A stretch of DNA of 64,000 nucleotides from Marinomonas primoryensis (GCF_013372285.1 NZ_CP054301.1:1040001-1104000), one strand, 5' to 3'. Counted from the first letter of the stretch, positions 31,494 through 42,442 are shown. Numbers and translations: made by a program. Notes: a model not told the origin generated them from the letters alone.

Positions 31494-32720
31494 TTAGTTA
31501 ATAGACTTCATTACTTCATCTGACCACAACATAGCGTCCAGAAATGCTCGATTTAAGGTTGTTCTTTCTGTTGCTGGCATAGATTCAATATTACCCCAGT
31601 TTTGTTCTTCGCAGTTTAAGGTCTGGGTCAAATAAGCGCCCAATTCTCCGGATTGAGTCATGATGGCGGCAAGTGAGTACTTATCTAGCGCGATTTGCTC
31701 TAATACAACGGACTTTTCTACGTTGAATACGGCGTCTATGCCGGACATCAAACCCACCATGAAAGCAGAATCGGTCAAGTTGGACTTTTTACTTTCAGCA
31801 AGCAGTTGGCAGCAGCGTCCACGAGTTAACAGTACTTTGAGCAAAGCCATCGGTTGGTTGGTTGATGACGTTAGTGTGATAAGTAGCGCCCATTTTTTTA
31901 ATTTGACAAGACCTAAAAAGACGACAGCTTCTTTGATCGATACAACGGTTTTAGGTACGCCGCACACTGGGCTATTAAGAATGCGTAATAGTTGATAAGA
32001 CAATTTTGGATTTTTACCGACTAGGTTGGTAATGGTTTCTATACTAACGTCTTTGTTTTGCAGCGCATTAACCAGTTCTATGGCGCCGTGCGTTGCAGAG
32101 TCTATTTTTTTGCCTTTAATGATTTCTGGACGTTGTAGAAAATAGCCTTGGAACAGGTCGAATCCAAGCTTTTTACAAAGTTCAAACATCGCTAAGTCTT
32201 CCACTTTTTCAGCGAGTAAGATAAGCCCTCTGGCTTTGAGGTCAGTAATTTTTTTTAAGTATTTTTCAGGGTGCGTTGCAAGAACGTCAACTTTGACAAT
32301 GGATACCCATGGCAATAAGGCTTCATAAGTAGCATCAAATTGATAATCGTCTAAAGCAAATCGATAGCCAGCGGAACGCCACTTTTCTAAGGCCGTAAAG
32401 AACTCAGGGGTCAGTTTTTGGCTTTCGAGTATTTCAATATAGACAGTATCTGGGTCAATCGGAAAAAATGCGTCAGATAGCATCAGCTCCGTCGTCATAT
32501 TGATAAAAAAAGGCTTTCTTAATTGTGATTCTAATTTTGTGATGCCAATGCATAGATTAACCAGAACTTGACTGGTAGCGGCTTCGCCATCAGAAATGTT
32601 GGCGTTTAGGGCATCCTTTCCACGGAATAAAAGCTCATACCCAAAAATTTCTTTTGTTCTTTTGAGTATAGGTTGTTGAGCCATCATTAGATCATCTAAT
32701 ACCGTTGGAAATTCGATCAT
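31494..32720 (-). CDS. EAL-HDOD signalling protein with degenerate EAL motif
   Basis: A 408-residue protein of the YuxH/CdgJ architecture. Residues about 10-205 form an EAL-like domain and about 205-390 an HDOD domain. The signature EAL tripeptide is replaced (YELLFRG near residue 30), while later landmarks remain partly (LDDYQF, KVDV, AEKVE). It is therefore probably not an active c-di-GMP phosphodiesterase, more likely a signalling scaffold; relatives influence motility and biofilm. The ATG at 32720 has only a weak site. It stands alone between the tRNA-Leu promoter and the tRNA-Ala pair. Confidence 0.85.
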   Translation of the reverse strand: MIEFPTVLDDLMMAQQPILKRTKEIFGYELLFRGKDALNANISDGEAATSQVLVNLCIGITKLESQLRKPFFINMTTELMLSDAFFPIDPDTVYIEILESQKLTPEFFTALEKWRSAGYRFALDDYQFDATYEALLPWVSIVKVDVLATHPEKYLKKITDLKARGLILLAEKVEDLAMFELCKKLGFDLFQGYFLQRPEIIKGKKIDSATHGAIELVNALQNKDVSIETITNLVGKNPKLSYQLLRILNSPVCGVPKTVVSIKEAVVFLGLVKLKKWALLITLTSSTNQPMALLKVLLTRGRCCQLLAESKKSNLTDSAFMVGLMSGIDAVFNVEKSVVLEQIALDKYSLAAIMTQSGELGAYLTQTLNCEEQNWGNIESMPATERTTLNRAFLDAMLWSDEVMKSIN

Positions 32721-32863
32721 ATGTTTCCCATTTTTAATTTCATGATTCTGTATTATCTAAATATAGCAGGGTATAAAAACATATATTTCTTCCTCGTGGC
32801 AATGAGTAAAGTTATGATGCCGTTTTTTGTCGTTTGATAAAATTGAAATGGGTGTCAAAAAGG

Positions 32864-32892
32864 TTGACAGTAATTACTAGTGTCCATAGAAT
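32864..32892 (+). promoter_or_regulatory. Sigma-70 promoter of the tRNA-Ala pair
   Basis: TTGACA at 32864-32869, a 17-bp spacer and TAGAAT at 32887-32892, 14 bp before the first tRNA. Confidence 0.85.
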
Positions 32893-32905
32893 TCATCGCT
32901 GTTTT

Positions 32906-32981
32906 GGGGCCTTAGCTCAGCTGGGAGAGCGGTTCGCTGGCAGCGAACAGGTCAGCGGTTCGATCCCGCTAGGCTCCACCA
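32906..32981 (+). tRNA. tRNA-Ala(GGC), copy 1
   Basis: A 76-nt cloverleaf with encoded CCA. Acceptor GGGGCCT pairs with AGGCTCC and includes the G3.U70 pair that specifies alanine. The loop CTGGCAG gives anticodon GGC. Confidence 0.96.
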
Positions 32982-33054
32982 ATTTCAATGAGACTATTGA
33001 AAGCGGTAAACAACAATCTCAGGACACTCTGTCCACTGACGCTACGCGTTTTGT

Positions 33055-33130
<76 letters not shown>

Positions 33131-33308
33131 TTAGCGATTCAAATACTAAACAACTCAAATCCATTCTTTTTTTTTACCTTGTCCAAGGTTAGGCTTGTTG
33201 TAGATTTCATTATTGGTCGAGAGTTTTGCTTAACTTTCCCTTTCATTGAATGGCGACCTTTTTCTAAACTGTTTTATTGATCTTTTTTCTAAAGCGTAGG
33301 GCTCGTGC

Positions 33309-36300
33309 ATGTTTCAACTTTACACAGGTAACCGTCTAGAGGATTTAGCTGTGTTACTGGCTAAGATTTTGGCTCTTTCACCGCCAGAAAATCCTTTTGA
33401 TGATGAGTGTATCTTGGTGCAAAACCCAGGGATGGCTCAATGGTTAAAAATGTTTTTGGCACAATCTCATTCTATTGCCGCGGGTTTGGTTTTTCCTCTT
33501 CCCTCGACGTTTGTTTGGCAAACTTTTTCACAGACGCTTGACGATATTCCGGCGCAAAGTGAGTTCAATAAGCCGTTTTTGGTGTGGCGTTTGATGCGTT
33601 TATTGGATTCGCGTTTGGGTGATGATGAATTCCAAGCGCTTAGCTGGTATTTAGAAGAAGATGATTCACAGGTTCGGCGCTTTCAGCTATGCAGCAGCAT
33701 TGCCGATATTTATGACCAATATTTGGTGTATCGTCCTGATTGGATCAAAGTTTGGGAAGCGGGCGGCGCTTTTGGCAAAGGCACGGACAAAGCCTTAGAA
33801 GCCTTGTTTGAGCAACAGCCATGGCAAGCCATTTTATGGCGAGATTTGGTGGCTGATGTGAGCGAACAAGGTACGTCCTTGTATCATCGTGGAAATTTGA
33901 TTGAAGCCTTGCAAGACGCCGCGCAGTCTTCGACTCGTCCGGTTGGCGTTCCTGAACGTATTTTTATTTTTGGCGTTTCTTCTTTGCCACCTAATACGCT
34001 TGAATCCTTACGAGTACTCGCGGCATCGGGTTGGATTGATGTGCATCTTTTTCTACAGAATCCCTGTCGCTTTTATTGGGGCGACGTCGTTGACAAGCAT
34101 TACCTTGGACGAGAAATAAAGCGCCAAACCCTCAAGCCTGGATTGAGCACCGACACGTTACACCTTGATGCCAATCCGCTACTGGCCAGCTGGGGACGAT
34201 TGGGACGAGATTATATAGCGCAGCTTCAAGAGATGGCAGACAGTGAGTTAGAAGTCTTTGAAAATTATCAAACCCAACAATCGAGTGGTTTGCTGCAGTG
34301 GGTTCAGCAAGATGTGCTGACCTTAGAAAACCACGGATCTCAAGAAGAAAGAGATTCAACCATTGCCAGCGCCGAATATCGACATCGTATCGCGGAGGGT
34401 GATCAAAGTATTCGTGTGCATCTTTGCCACAGCCCATTGCGTGAAGTGGAAGTATTGCACGATCAATTGCTGCAAATGTTCGAGCAAAACCCCAGTCTGA
34501 CACCAAAAGACATCATCGTGATGTTGCCCGACGTCAACGCCTACAGCCCTTTTGTGAAAGCCGTCTTTGGTGGTGTTAAAAGCAGCGGGACTGAAAAAAC
34601 AAGTGGCGGAAGTAGACAAGCACAAAGCAGAAAACGTATCCCGTTTGCCTTAATCGACCAATCTGGTGGCATGGAAAATCCAATCGTCGATGCCTATTTG
34701 TATTTGCTAGGTCTGGCCGAAAGTCGTTTTACCTTATCGGAATTAATCAGTGTGTTGGAAGTGCCCGCGGTGCTGGCGCGATTTGAGTTAACGTCAGATG
34801 AATTAGAACGTATTCGCCAATGGTCGACGGAAGTTGGCGTGCGCTGGGGATTGGATGGACACACCGCCGAGCAACACGATTTGCCCATGCAGGAATCTCA
34901 TACTTGGCTAAACGGCGTGCGCCGCATGTTGTTAGGTTATGTCATGGGTCACGATCATATTTGGCAAGGCACCTTGAGTTATGGCGACGTAGAAGGATTG
35001 GAAGCGTCGGTGGCGGGTAAGTTGGCTGAGTTTTTGGTTGCCATCAATGATGCTCAAGCTCGACTAATGCAATCTTTATCGCCGAAAGAGTGGATTTCGA
35101 CCTTGTACTATTTGTCCGAGCAGTTTTTCTTGGTCGATGAAGACGATGGGTTTCCTGCCTTGTTGAGTAAGCAATTGGATGCCTTGACATTGCAATGGCA
35201 ACAAGCGCATTTTGACGCGCCTTTGGATCAGCAAGTGTTGCGACAGTTGTTATCGCCTTTGTTGCAAGAATCTCAGGGCGGTCAGCGTTTCTTAGCGGGC
35301 CGAGTGAATTTTTGCACCTTGATGCCAATGCGTTCTGTGCCGTTTAAAGTGATTTGTGTCTTGGGGCTCAACGAAGGGGATTATCCACGCAGTGTGGCGC
35401 CCATGGGCTTTGATCTCATGGTTGGGCAATACCGCAGTGGTGACCGAAGTCGACGAGAAGACGACAAATATTTGTTCCTTGAAGCGCTTATGTCCGCGCG
35501 CGATTGTTTCTACATCAGTTATGTCGGACGCAGTATTCAAGATAACAGTGACAAGAATCCTTCTATTTTGGTAAGCGAGCTATTGGAGTACATCGGCCAA
35601 AGTTGTGTGTTTGAAGGCGATCATGCGTTGGCGCCAGACGATGCTCAGTCGGCCTTGTTGAATACGCTGATTGTCGAGCATCCATTACAGCCGTTTAATC
35701 CTGCCTATTATTGTTCTCATGATAAAAAAAATGAGGTGACGAATCACTTTGATAAACGTCTATACAGTTATGATGAGCAATGGCTGCCGGCTTTACTGAG
35801 CGCAAAAGTTGAAGAAGAGCCGCAAGGGTTCAAAGCACTGGACGGATTAGAGCAGTCTCGCTTTGACATGGCGCTTGACGAGCTGTCACGTTTTATTGCT
35901 CATCCGGCGCGATACTTTACTCAGCGCCGTTTAAAAGCCTATTTGAATTTAAAAGAAGAAGATGAGCAAGAAGATGAACCGTTTGCATTAGATGGTTTGG
36001 CAGGCTATCAACTGCGGGAATCATTGCTGCAAGCCATGTTAAAAGGCGACGAAGTGCCGTTTGTTGAGCGCTTATCACTCATGGGTGCCTTGCCTTATGG
36101 TGCGCTGGGGCGTTTGTCTTTACAGCAAAGCCAAGGTCAATGCCGACAACTGCTGACGGTGTTGCAAAGCTACGCATTGGAAGAGTGTGAGCCCATTGAG
36201 GTGAACTTGTCACTGGGCAGTCTTGTTTTACAAGCTTGGTTGGATTTACCGACGGCAACCACACGTTTGTCTTATCGCATTGGCGATTTATCGGCGCATC

Positions 36301-36746
36301 AAAAAATGCAGTCTTGGATTGAACATCTGGCTTTGTGCGCACAAGGCACGCCAAAACAACATCATCTGATTAACCTTACGAAAATGGGCAAGTTGCTGCA
36401 GCACAGTTTCATCTTGATACCGCCCAAAGAAGCCATGGAGCATTTAACGAATATGTTGGCCTTGCTGCAATTGGGTTTATGCCAGCCGATTGCTTTGCCC
36501 GCAAAAAGTGCCGATGCATGGTGCAAAAGTTATTGTTCCAGCAAAGCGGAAGAAGACGCTGACATAGCATGGGAGCAAGCGTTGAAGATTTATCAAGAGA
36601 ACAGCAGTATGTTTACTCGTAGTGAAGTCGATGACGCTTATTGGCAGCGCTACTATGCTGATTTGACCGATCAAAAAGACACCTTCGTTCGTTTGTGTGA
36701 GCAGATTTGGTTGCCCATGCACCGCCACTTGGAGGTGATGGAATGA
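33309..36746 (+). CDS. recC: Exodeoxyribonuclease V subunit gamma RecC
   Basis: A 1145-residue RecC (E. coli 1122). The N-terminal opening FQLYTGNRLEDL and the segment ILVQNPGMAQWLKMFLAQ are typical; a degenerate helicase-like fold and a C-terminal inactivated nuclease-like domain follow, without catalytic motifs. RecC scans single-stranded DNA for Chi and holds RecB and RecD together. First gene of recC-recB-recD; its stop overlaps the recB start as ATGA. No ptrA lies between recC and recB, unlike E. coli. Confidence 0.95.
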   Translation: MFQLYTGNRLEDLAVLLAKILALSPPENPFDDECILVQNPGMAQWLKMFLAQSHSIAAGLVFPLPSTFVWQTFSQTLDDIPAQSEFNKPFLVWRLMRLLDSRLGDDEFQALSWYLEEDDSQVRRFQLCSSIADIYDQYLVYRPDWIKVWEAGGAFGKGTDKALEALFEQQPWQAILWRDLVADVSEQGTSLYHRGNLIEALQDAAQSSTRPVGVPERIFIFGVSSLPPNTLESLRVLAASGWIDVHLFLQNPCRFYWGDVVDKHYLGREIKRQTLKPGLSTDTLHLDANPLLASWGRLGRDYIAQLQEMADSELEVFENYQTQQSSGLLQWVQQDVLTLENHGSQEERDSTIASAEYRHRIAEGDQSIRVHLCHSPLREVEVLHDQLLQMFEQNPSLTPKDIIVMLPDVNAYSPFVKAVFGGVKSSGTEKTSGGSRQAQSRKRIPFALIDQSGGMENPIVDAYLYLLGLAESRFTLSELISVLEVPAVLARFELTSDELERIRQWSTEVGVRWGLDGHTAEQHDLPMQESHTWLNGVRRMLLGYVMGHDHIWQGTLSYGDVEGLEASVAGKLAEFLVAINDAQARLMQSLSPKEWISTLYYLSEQFFLVDEDDGFPALLSKQLDALTLQWQQAHFDAPLDQQVLRQLLSPLLQESQGGQRFLAGRVNFCTLMPMRSVPFKVICVLGLNEGDYPRSVAPMGFDLMVGQYRSGDRSRREDDKYLFLEALMSARDCFYISYVGRSIQDNSDKNPSILVSELLEYIGQSCVFEGDHALAPDDAQSALLNTLIVEHPLQPFNPAYYCSHDKKNEVTNHFDKRLYSYDEQWLPALLSAKVEEEPQGFKALDGLEQSRFDMALDELSRFIAHPARYFTQRRLKAYLNLKEEDEQEDEPFALDGLAGYQLRESLLQAMLKGDEVPFVERLSLMGALPYGALGRLSLQQSQGQCRQLLTVLQSYALEECEPIEVNLSLGSLVLQAWLDLPTATTRLSYRIGDLSAHQKMQSWIEHLALCAQGTPKQHHLINLTKMGKLLQHSFILIPPKEAMEHLTNMLALLQLGLCQPIALPAKSADAWCKSYCSSKAEEDADIAWEQALKIYQENSSMFTRSEVDDAYWQRYYADLTDQKDTFVRLCEQIWLPMHRHLEVME

Positions 36747-39700
36747 GTGATTCCACGTCGAGCTTTTCGGCTGTTCCAGAGCAACTTAACGCGCTGACGT
36801 TTCCTTTGTTTGGCAAACGTTTGATCGAAGCCAGTGCGGGTACGGGGAAGACCTATACGATCGCCAACCTGTATTTGCGTTTATTAGTACCAACGGGGCA
36901 AGACGGTGATTTGGACAAACCGTTAACGGTTGATCAGATTTTGGTGGTGACCTTTACCGAAGCGGCCACGGCAGAGCTAAAAGCACGAATTCGTGAGCGG
37001 ATTCGTGTGGCGCGAAAAGCCTTATTGCAAGGTGAGAGCAATGACGTTTTTTTGGCCGATTGGTTGGCGAAAATGTCCGATGTCCAGCGATCCGGCGCTA
37101 TTGAAAAGCTGCTTTATGCAGAAAAGCAAATGGATGAAGCCGCGGTGTTCACCATCCATGGTTTTTGTCAGCGTATGTTGAGCCAAAACGCCTTTGAAAG
37201 TCGTATGCTGTTTCAACAAACCATTGAAACCGATGAGCAGGCGCCGTTGTCGATGGCAGTGAAAGACGTTTGGCGAAGCGTGTTTTATCCGATGGATGAC
37301 ACCAAAGCCGCCTTGATTCAGCCGATTTGGGCGAATCCTGATGCCTTGTTAAAAGATTTGTATTTACTAAATAATCAGCCTGACGCCAAAATGGTTGCAC
37401 CTGATTACGATTGGGAAAATGCCTTGAGTCAGGCGCAGCAAACAATGAAAAGCGTGAAAGCCATGTGGTTGTCACAATCACACGACATTATTGAAGCGCT
37501 TGAGCGCAGTGGTATCAAACGTACTTTCTGGCGCAAAGACCCATCGAAAGACATTCAAGCCATGACGCAATGGGCTCATTCAAGCCGTTTTGAATTGGAT
37601 AAGAGCCTAGAAAAATTTGACAGCAATGAACACGCCAGTCGATTAAGCAAAAGCGGTGATTTACCTGCCCATGAATTTTTTGATTTGGTGCAATCGCTGC
37701 GCGACAGCTTCCCTGATGCTGGCCGATTAAAAGCCGTTCTGCTTACTCAGCTTTGGCAGCAGACGCAAGAACGCATGAAGCGTTGGAAGCGTAGCACGCA
37801 GTCGTTGACCTTTACGGATTTGTTAACCTCGCTTGATGTGGCGTTGACGCAAGACGAAGCCGGTAAATTGGCAGAGCGGATTCGTCATCTGTATCCGATT
37901 GCTTTGATTGATGAATTTCAAGACACAGACGCGGTGCAATATCGGATTTTTTCGACCATTTATGAATCCGCACAAGTTGACCAAAACGCGTTGGGTTTGA
38001 TCATGATTGGTGACCCAAAGCAGGCTATTTATGCGTTTCGTGGTGCCGATATTTATACTTATTTGTCCGCCAAAAAACACGTCGATAAGGTCTATTCTTT
38101 GGCCACCAATTACCGTTCTTCCGCGGCGATGATTCAATCGGTTAATGGCTTGTTTACGACCCAAAAAGAACCATTTCGAGTGAGCGGTATTCCCTTTGTG
38201 GAAGTGCAAGATCGTGGTGTGGCGGACCGATTTATTCGACAAGGTCAAACTCAAGCGGCATTGCAATTCTTGTATCGTCATTCTGATGAGCCAGTTTCTT
38301 CTAAGGATTACCGCAATGCGATGGCGGAATCTTGTGCCGCGCATTTGCATGAATTGTTGCTCGAAGGCCAGTTGAATCAGGCTTTGATTGGCGAACAGGG
38401 CGTGCGACCCAAAGATGTTGCCTTATTGGTGACCAATTTTAGTCAAGCCAATGCACTTAAAGACGCACTTCGGCAACGTGGTATTGCCAGTGTGTATTTG
38501 AGTGATAAAGGTTCCGTATTTGAAACGGTCGAAGCTCGTGAGTTATTAATTGTACTGACGGCCATTTTATCCAATGGACAGGAAAATAAGCTGCGTTCTG
38601 CGTTGGCAACCAGTTTGGTGGAATGGTCGTTGGAAGAGCTTGATACGTTAAACCACGACGATGTGGTCTACGAAAAATGGGTACAGGCTTTTCGTCATTA
38701 TTTGGAATTGTGGGACCAGCAAGGCTTGCTGCCCATGTTGCGAGAGTTTATGCAGGATGTGGCATTGGCAACGCACATGCTGAGTCATATCGGTGGCGAG
38801 CGCCGCTTAACGGATTTTCTGCATTTAACCGAAAAACTTCAGCAAAAATCCTTAGAACTGGATTCTAAAGAAGGCGTGTTGCGCTATCTCAAGTTAGCCA
38901 TTCAAAACCCCAACGGCAACAGCGATGAGCAAAAGATCCGTCTTGAAACGGACGCTGAGCTGGTTCGAATTGTGACGATTCATAAAAGTAAGGGCTTGGA
39001 ATACCCAATAGTGTATTTGCCGTTTGCGTTTACGCCTTATCGAGATCAAGGCACTTCCGCGCTTTTTCACGACGATCAACAGCAATTGTGGATTGCCATC
39101 GATCCAGATGAAGCGCAAACCGAGCGCCACAAAGAAGAACTGTACGCAGCAGAAATTCGCTTGGCGTACGTGGCATTAACTCGCTCAAAAGAGGCCTGTT
39201 TTATCGGCTCGATGGAAGTGGGGAAAAAAGCCAATAAATCTCGTGGTGCTTTGTCGGATGTACATCTTAGTGGCGTTGGCGCTTTGATCGCAGAAGGCGA
39301 GTTGCTTGAGGCGGGCGCTTTGTATCCGAGTTTAGAGCGACTTTGCGGACGTTATCGCACAGAACAAATGAGCGTTCAGGATTTACCGGACGAGTCGCCA
39401 ACGTTGCCGCGTTTCAAAATGGCTCAGGTTGAATTGCTTGCACCACAGGCTCGTCAATTCACTGGGCGCGTAGAGCGTGACTGGTGGGTTGGCAGCTATT
39501 CTTCTCTTGTGGTGGAAGACAAAGAGCGTCACGACGAAAGTTTGCCTGGATTGGATGAAACCATGCGGCTGGTCGATCCTTTAGCGGACGACATTGAAGA
39601 GCCAGAGTTGCTGGTAGAGCCGCAGCAGAATCGATTTACCTTTCCGAAAGGCGCCAAGCCTGGCACCTTTTTGCATGATACTTTGGAAGGTAAAGCCTTG

Positions 39701-40396
39701 CATAATGTAGCCGCCAATCCGAGCTTTCGTGACTTGTTAAAAAACAGTCATCATAAGCTCATGGCCGACTTTTATGAACGTCAGGGATTTGATGAATGGC
39801 AAACCGTATTGAGTGAATGGCTGCCCGATATTATCAATACTGAGTTGGTGAAAGGTATGAGTCTTGGCGGATTAACACAGTCGGCTTGTCGCAAGGAATT
39901 AGAGTTTTTTATACCGGTGGATGGCATGAATGCCTTGCAACTTGATCGTATTTCGCGTGAGCACGATGCGGTCTCTCGGGTGTCACCATTGATCCAAGAT
40001 AGGCCGTTAAAAGGTATGTTAAAAGGCTTTATCGATTTGCTGTTTGAATGGCAAGGTCGTTATTACGTGCTGGATTATAAGTCTAATTATTTAGGTGATG
40101 ATTTTACGGATTACGAACCAGATAAGCTGGTGCATGCGATGGCAGAGCACAGGTACGATTTACAATATCAGTTGTACACCTTGGCATTACATCGTTTGTT
40201 GAAGCAGCGATTGCCAAATTATGACTACGAAAAACACGTTGGCGGTGTGGTGTATTTGTTCTTGCGTGGCATGAAACCTGAGCAGAAAACAGGGGTGTTT
40301 GAAACGCGTTTATCGCTTGAGCATTTGACGGCGCTGGACAATCTGTTTAGCGGAGACGCGGTGACAGAGGAGGCGGTGCAATATGGACTTTTCTAA
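36743..40396 (+). CDS. recB: Exodeoxyribonuclease V subunit beta RecB
   Basis: A 1217-residue UvrD-family helicase with a C-terminal nuclease. Walker A is [15 protein letters not shown] near residue 28, the DEAD-like motif II is LIDEFQDTD and motif VI is YVALTRSKEACF. The nuclease domain holds GFIDLLFEW and LDYKSN near residue 1108, the metal-binding residues for DNA cutting. The ATG at 36743 (overlapping the recC stop) is preferred over an upstream in-frame GTG. RecB is the 3'-5' motor and sole nuclease of RecBCD. Confidence 0.96.
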   Translation: MSDSTSSFSAVPEQLNALTFPLFGKRLIEASAGTGKTYTIANLYLRLLVPTGQDGDLDKPLTVDQILVVTFTEAATAELKARIRERIRVARKALLQGESNDVFLADWLAKMSDVQRSGAIEKLLYAEKQMDEAAVFTIHGFCQRMLSQNAFESRMLFQQTIETDEQAPLSMAVKDVWRSVFYPMDDTKAALIQPIWANPDALLKDLYLLNNQPDAKMVAPDYDWENALSQAQQTMKSVKAMWLSQSHDIIEALERSGIKRTFWRKDPSKDIQAMTQWAHSSRFELDKSLEKFDSNEHASRLSKSGDLPAHEFFDLVQSLRDSFPDAGRLKAVLLTQLWQQTQERMKRWKRSTQSLTFTDLLTSLDVALTQDEAGKLAERIRHLYPIALIDEFQDTDAVQYRIFSTIYESAQVDQNALGLIMIGDPKQAIYAFRGADIYTYLSAKKHVDKVYSLATNYRSSAAMIQSVNGLFTTQKEPFRVSGIPFVEVQDRGVADRFIRQGQTQAALQFLYRHSDEPVSSKDYRNAMAESCAAHLHELLLEGQLNQALIGEQGVRPKDVALLVTNFSQANALKDALRQRGIASVYLSDKGSVFETVEARELLIVLTAILSNGQENKLRSALATSLVEWSLEELDTLNHDDVVYEKWVQAFRHYLELWDQQGLLPMLREFMQDVALATHMLSHIGGERRLTDFLHLTEKLQQKSLELDSKEGVLRYLKLAIQNPNGNSDEQKIRLETDAELVRIVTIHKSKGLEYPIVYLPFAFTPYRDQGTSALFHDDQQQLWIAIDPDEAQTERHKEELYAAEIRLAYVALTRSKEACFIGSMEVGKKANKSRGALSDVHLSGVGALIAEGELLEAGALYPSLERLCGRYRTEQMSVQDLPDESPTLPRFKMAQVELLAPQARQFTGRVERDWWVGSYSSLVVEDKERHDESLPGLDETMRLVDPLADDIEEPELLVEPQQNRFTFPKGAKPGTFLHDTLEGKALHNVAANPSFRDLLKNSHHKLMADFYERQGFDEWQTVLSEWLPDIINTELVKGMSLGGLTQSACRKELEFFIPVDGMNALQLDRISREHDAVSRVSPLIQDRPLKGMLKGFIDLLFEWQGRYYVLDYKSNYLGDDFTDYEPDKLVHAMAEHRYDLQYQLYTLALHRLLKQRLPNYDYEKHVGGVVYLFLRGMKPEQKTGVFETRLSLEHLTALDNLFSGDAVTEEAVQYGLF

Positions 40397-42308
40397 TCAA
40401 ATGGGCATTTTTGATCAATTAACACCGTCAGAAGATCGCTTGCTAGAAAACGGCTCCCCAGCTCAAGTGAGTTTGTCGACATTGCAGGCAAAAGGTGTGT
40501 TTAGAGCCATTGATTGTCAGTGGATTGAGCAACTGGCTCAGCATGCTGGTGAAAACGATCATAGTGTTTGGATGGCAGGGGCTTTATGCAGCGCGTATCT
40601 TGGTGCGGGCCATATTTGTATTGATTTAGCGACGCTTTGGCAAATGCCGCCAGAAGGCATGAGTGTTGATGAATTACGTAATGCTTTGGCAGCGGGCGGC
40701 GTAAACAGCGTTCAGGCTTGGTGTGACGCGTTGAACGCGAGTTGTTTAGTTGCCACGGCGCCAAATTTGGCGGAGCGTCCCATGGTGTTAGTGGGCACGC
40801 GTTTGTATTTGTATCGTTATTATCAATATGAACAACAGGTATTGAATTATTTCAAAAAACAATTTGATGTCGCTCCGTTCGATGTTGACGCGGGGTTACT
40901 GGCTCAGCTTTTTCCAGAGACATCTGAAACCATCAATTGGCAAAAGGTATCGGTCGCGAACGCTGCAAGTTTGCCTTTTTCCGTGATCAGTGGCGGCCCA
41001 GGAACGGGTAAAACCACCACGGTAACTAAGTTATTGGCTTTGCTAGTGGCGCAGTCTTTTTCACAAGGTAAGCCTTTGCGTATTGAGTTGGCAGCCCCTA
41101 CTGGGAAAGCGGCGGCACGGTTAACGGAATCCATTTCCAGTGCTAAAGCAGATTTACCGCTAAGCGATGAAATCAAGCAGGCGATTCCAGAACAAGCCAG
41201 TACCTTACATCGTTTGTTGGGAAGTGATTTTGGCCGTAGTCGTTTTAAACATAATAAAGACAACCCTTTACACCTAGATGTTCTATTGGTTGATGAGGTT
41301 TCCATGGTCGATTTGCCGATGATGGCAAAACTTATTGATGCCATGCCGCCCCATGCACGCTTGATTTTGTTGGGCGATAAAGATCAGTTAGCGTCGGTAG
41401 AAGCGGGCAGTGTGCTTGGGGATTTATCCTTTGGTATTGAAAATGTGTATTTCCGACCGGAATGGGCGGCGCGTTTGGCGTTTGTAACAGGGGAAGATAT
41501 AACGCCATTTGGGAACGCCTTAGCGCCTCCTATCAGCCGGGCGTTAACTTTGTTGCGCACCAGTTATCGATTTCATGCAAACAGTGGTATTGGGCATTTG
41601 GCAAAGGCGATGAATGCCGGTGATGCAAAAGGTGTTTTGCGTTGTCTGCAATCGGGTCGCGATGATGTTCATTGGTGCGTGCCCGAGGAAGGGCAAACGA
41701 AAGCGGATATTGCCACCTTGGCAAAAGGCTACGATGACTATTGGGAAGCGGTGCGCCAGAAGCGTGGTATCGCAGAATTGTATGCGACTTTTTCACGTTA
41801 CCAAATTCTGACGGCGGTGCGTCAGGGTGAGTTTGGTGTTGAGAAGATCAATGCGCATTTGGAACTGTATTTTTATCAACGAGGTCGAGTCAAAGATCCG
41901 CATGTTTGGTATCCAGGAAAAGCGGTGATGCTCACCAGAAACGACGCGGCATTGGGGTTGTTTAATGGTGATATTGGCTTGTGCATGCCTGACGACTCTC
42001 AACGACTTCGGGTTTGGTTTATGCAGCCTGATGGCAGCTTTACTGGTTTGTTGCCGAGTCGACTCAGTGAGTTTGAAGTGGTGTTTGCGATGACGGTGCA
42101 TAAGTCGCAAGGCTCTGAGTTTGACCGAGTTGCTTTATTGTTGCCAATAACAGCTTCACCAGTATTGACCAAAGAGTTGCTGTATACCGGCATCACAAGG
42201 GCTAAAAAAGACGTTACTTTATGGGGTGCGAGCAGTTTGATTCGCAATGCGACGCACGCACGCATTCAGCGCCACTCGGGACTTATTGAGGCGCTTTGGC
42301 CTAATTAA
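40383..42308 (+). CDS. recD: Exodeoxyribonuclease V subunit alpha RecD
   Basis: A 641-residue SF1B helicase (E. coli 608). Walker A is GGPGTGKTTTV near residue 203, motif II VLLVDEVSMVD, and the C-terminal motif VHKSQGSEFDRV plus YTGITRAKK. RecD is the 5'-3' motor of RecBCD and controls nuclease activity before Chi. The ATG overlaps the recB 3' end by 14 bp, so the three subunits are translationally coupled. Confidence 0.96.
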   Translation: MDFSNQMGIFDQLTPSEDRLLENGSPAQVSLSTLQAKGVFRAIDCQWIEQLAQHAGENDHSVWMAGALCSAYLGAGHICIDLATLWQMPPEGMSVDELRNALAAGGVNSVQAWCDALNASCLVATAPNLAERPMVLVGTRLYLYRYYQYEQQVLNYFKKQFDVAPFDVDAGLLAQLFPETSETINWQKVSVANAASLPFSVISGGPGTGKTTTVTKLLALLVAQSFSQGKPLRIELAAPTGKAAARLTESISSAKADLPLSDEIKQAIPEQASTLHRLLGSDFGRSRFKHNKDNPLHLDVLLVDEVSMVDLPMMAKLIDAMPPHARLILLGDKDQLASVEAGSVLGDLSFGIENVYFRPEWAARLAFVTGEDITPFGNALAPPISRALTLLRTSYRFHANSGIGHLAKAMNAGDAKGVLRCLQSGRDDVHWCVPEEGQTKADIATLAKGYDDYWEAVRQKRGIAELYATFSRYQILTAVRQGEFGVEKINAHLELYFYQRGRVKDPHVWYPGKAVMLTRNDAALGLFNGDIGLCMPDDSQRLRVWFMQPDGSFTGLLPSRLSEFEVVFAMTVHKSQGSEFDRVALLLPITASPVLTKELLYTGITRAKKDVTLWGASSLIRNATHARIQRHSGLIEALWPN

Positions 42309-42412
42309 TGAGTCTTGCTTCATTTGGGATGCTTGATATTGGGGTATTTGACTCCACTAATAGTGAATCCTTTTAAAGGGCTTATAACGCATCGAATTAA
42401 AGAATCGTTTTA

Positions 42413-42442
42413 TTACAATTCTTGCTAGGATTTTTTTATGAT
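42413..42442 (+). promoter_or_regulatory. Possible promoter of trpS
   Basis: TTACAA at 42413-42418 and TATGAT at 42437-42442 are separated by 18 bp, 64 bp before the trpS start. Confidence 0.5.
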
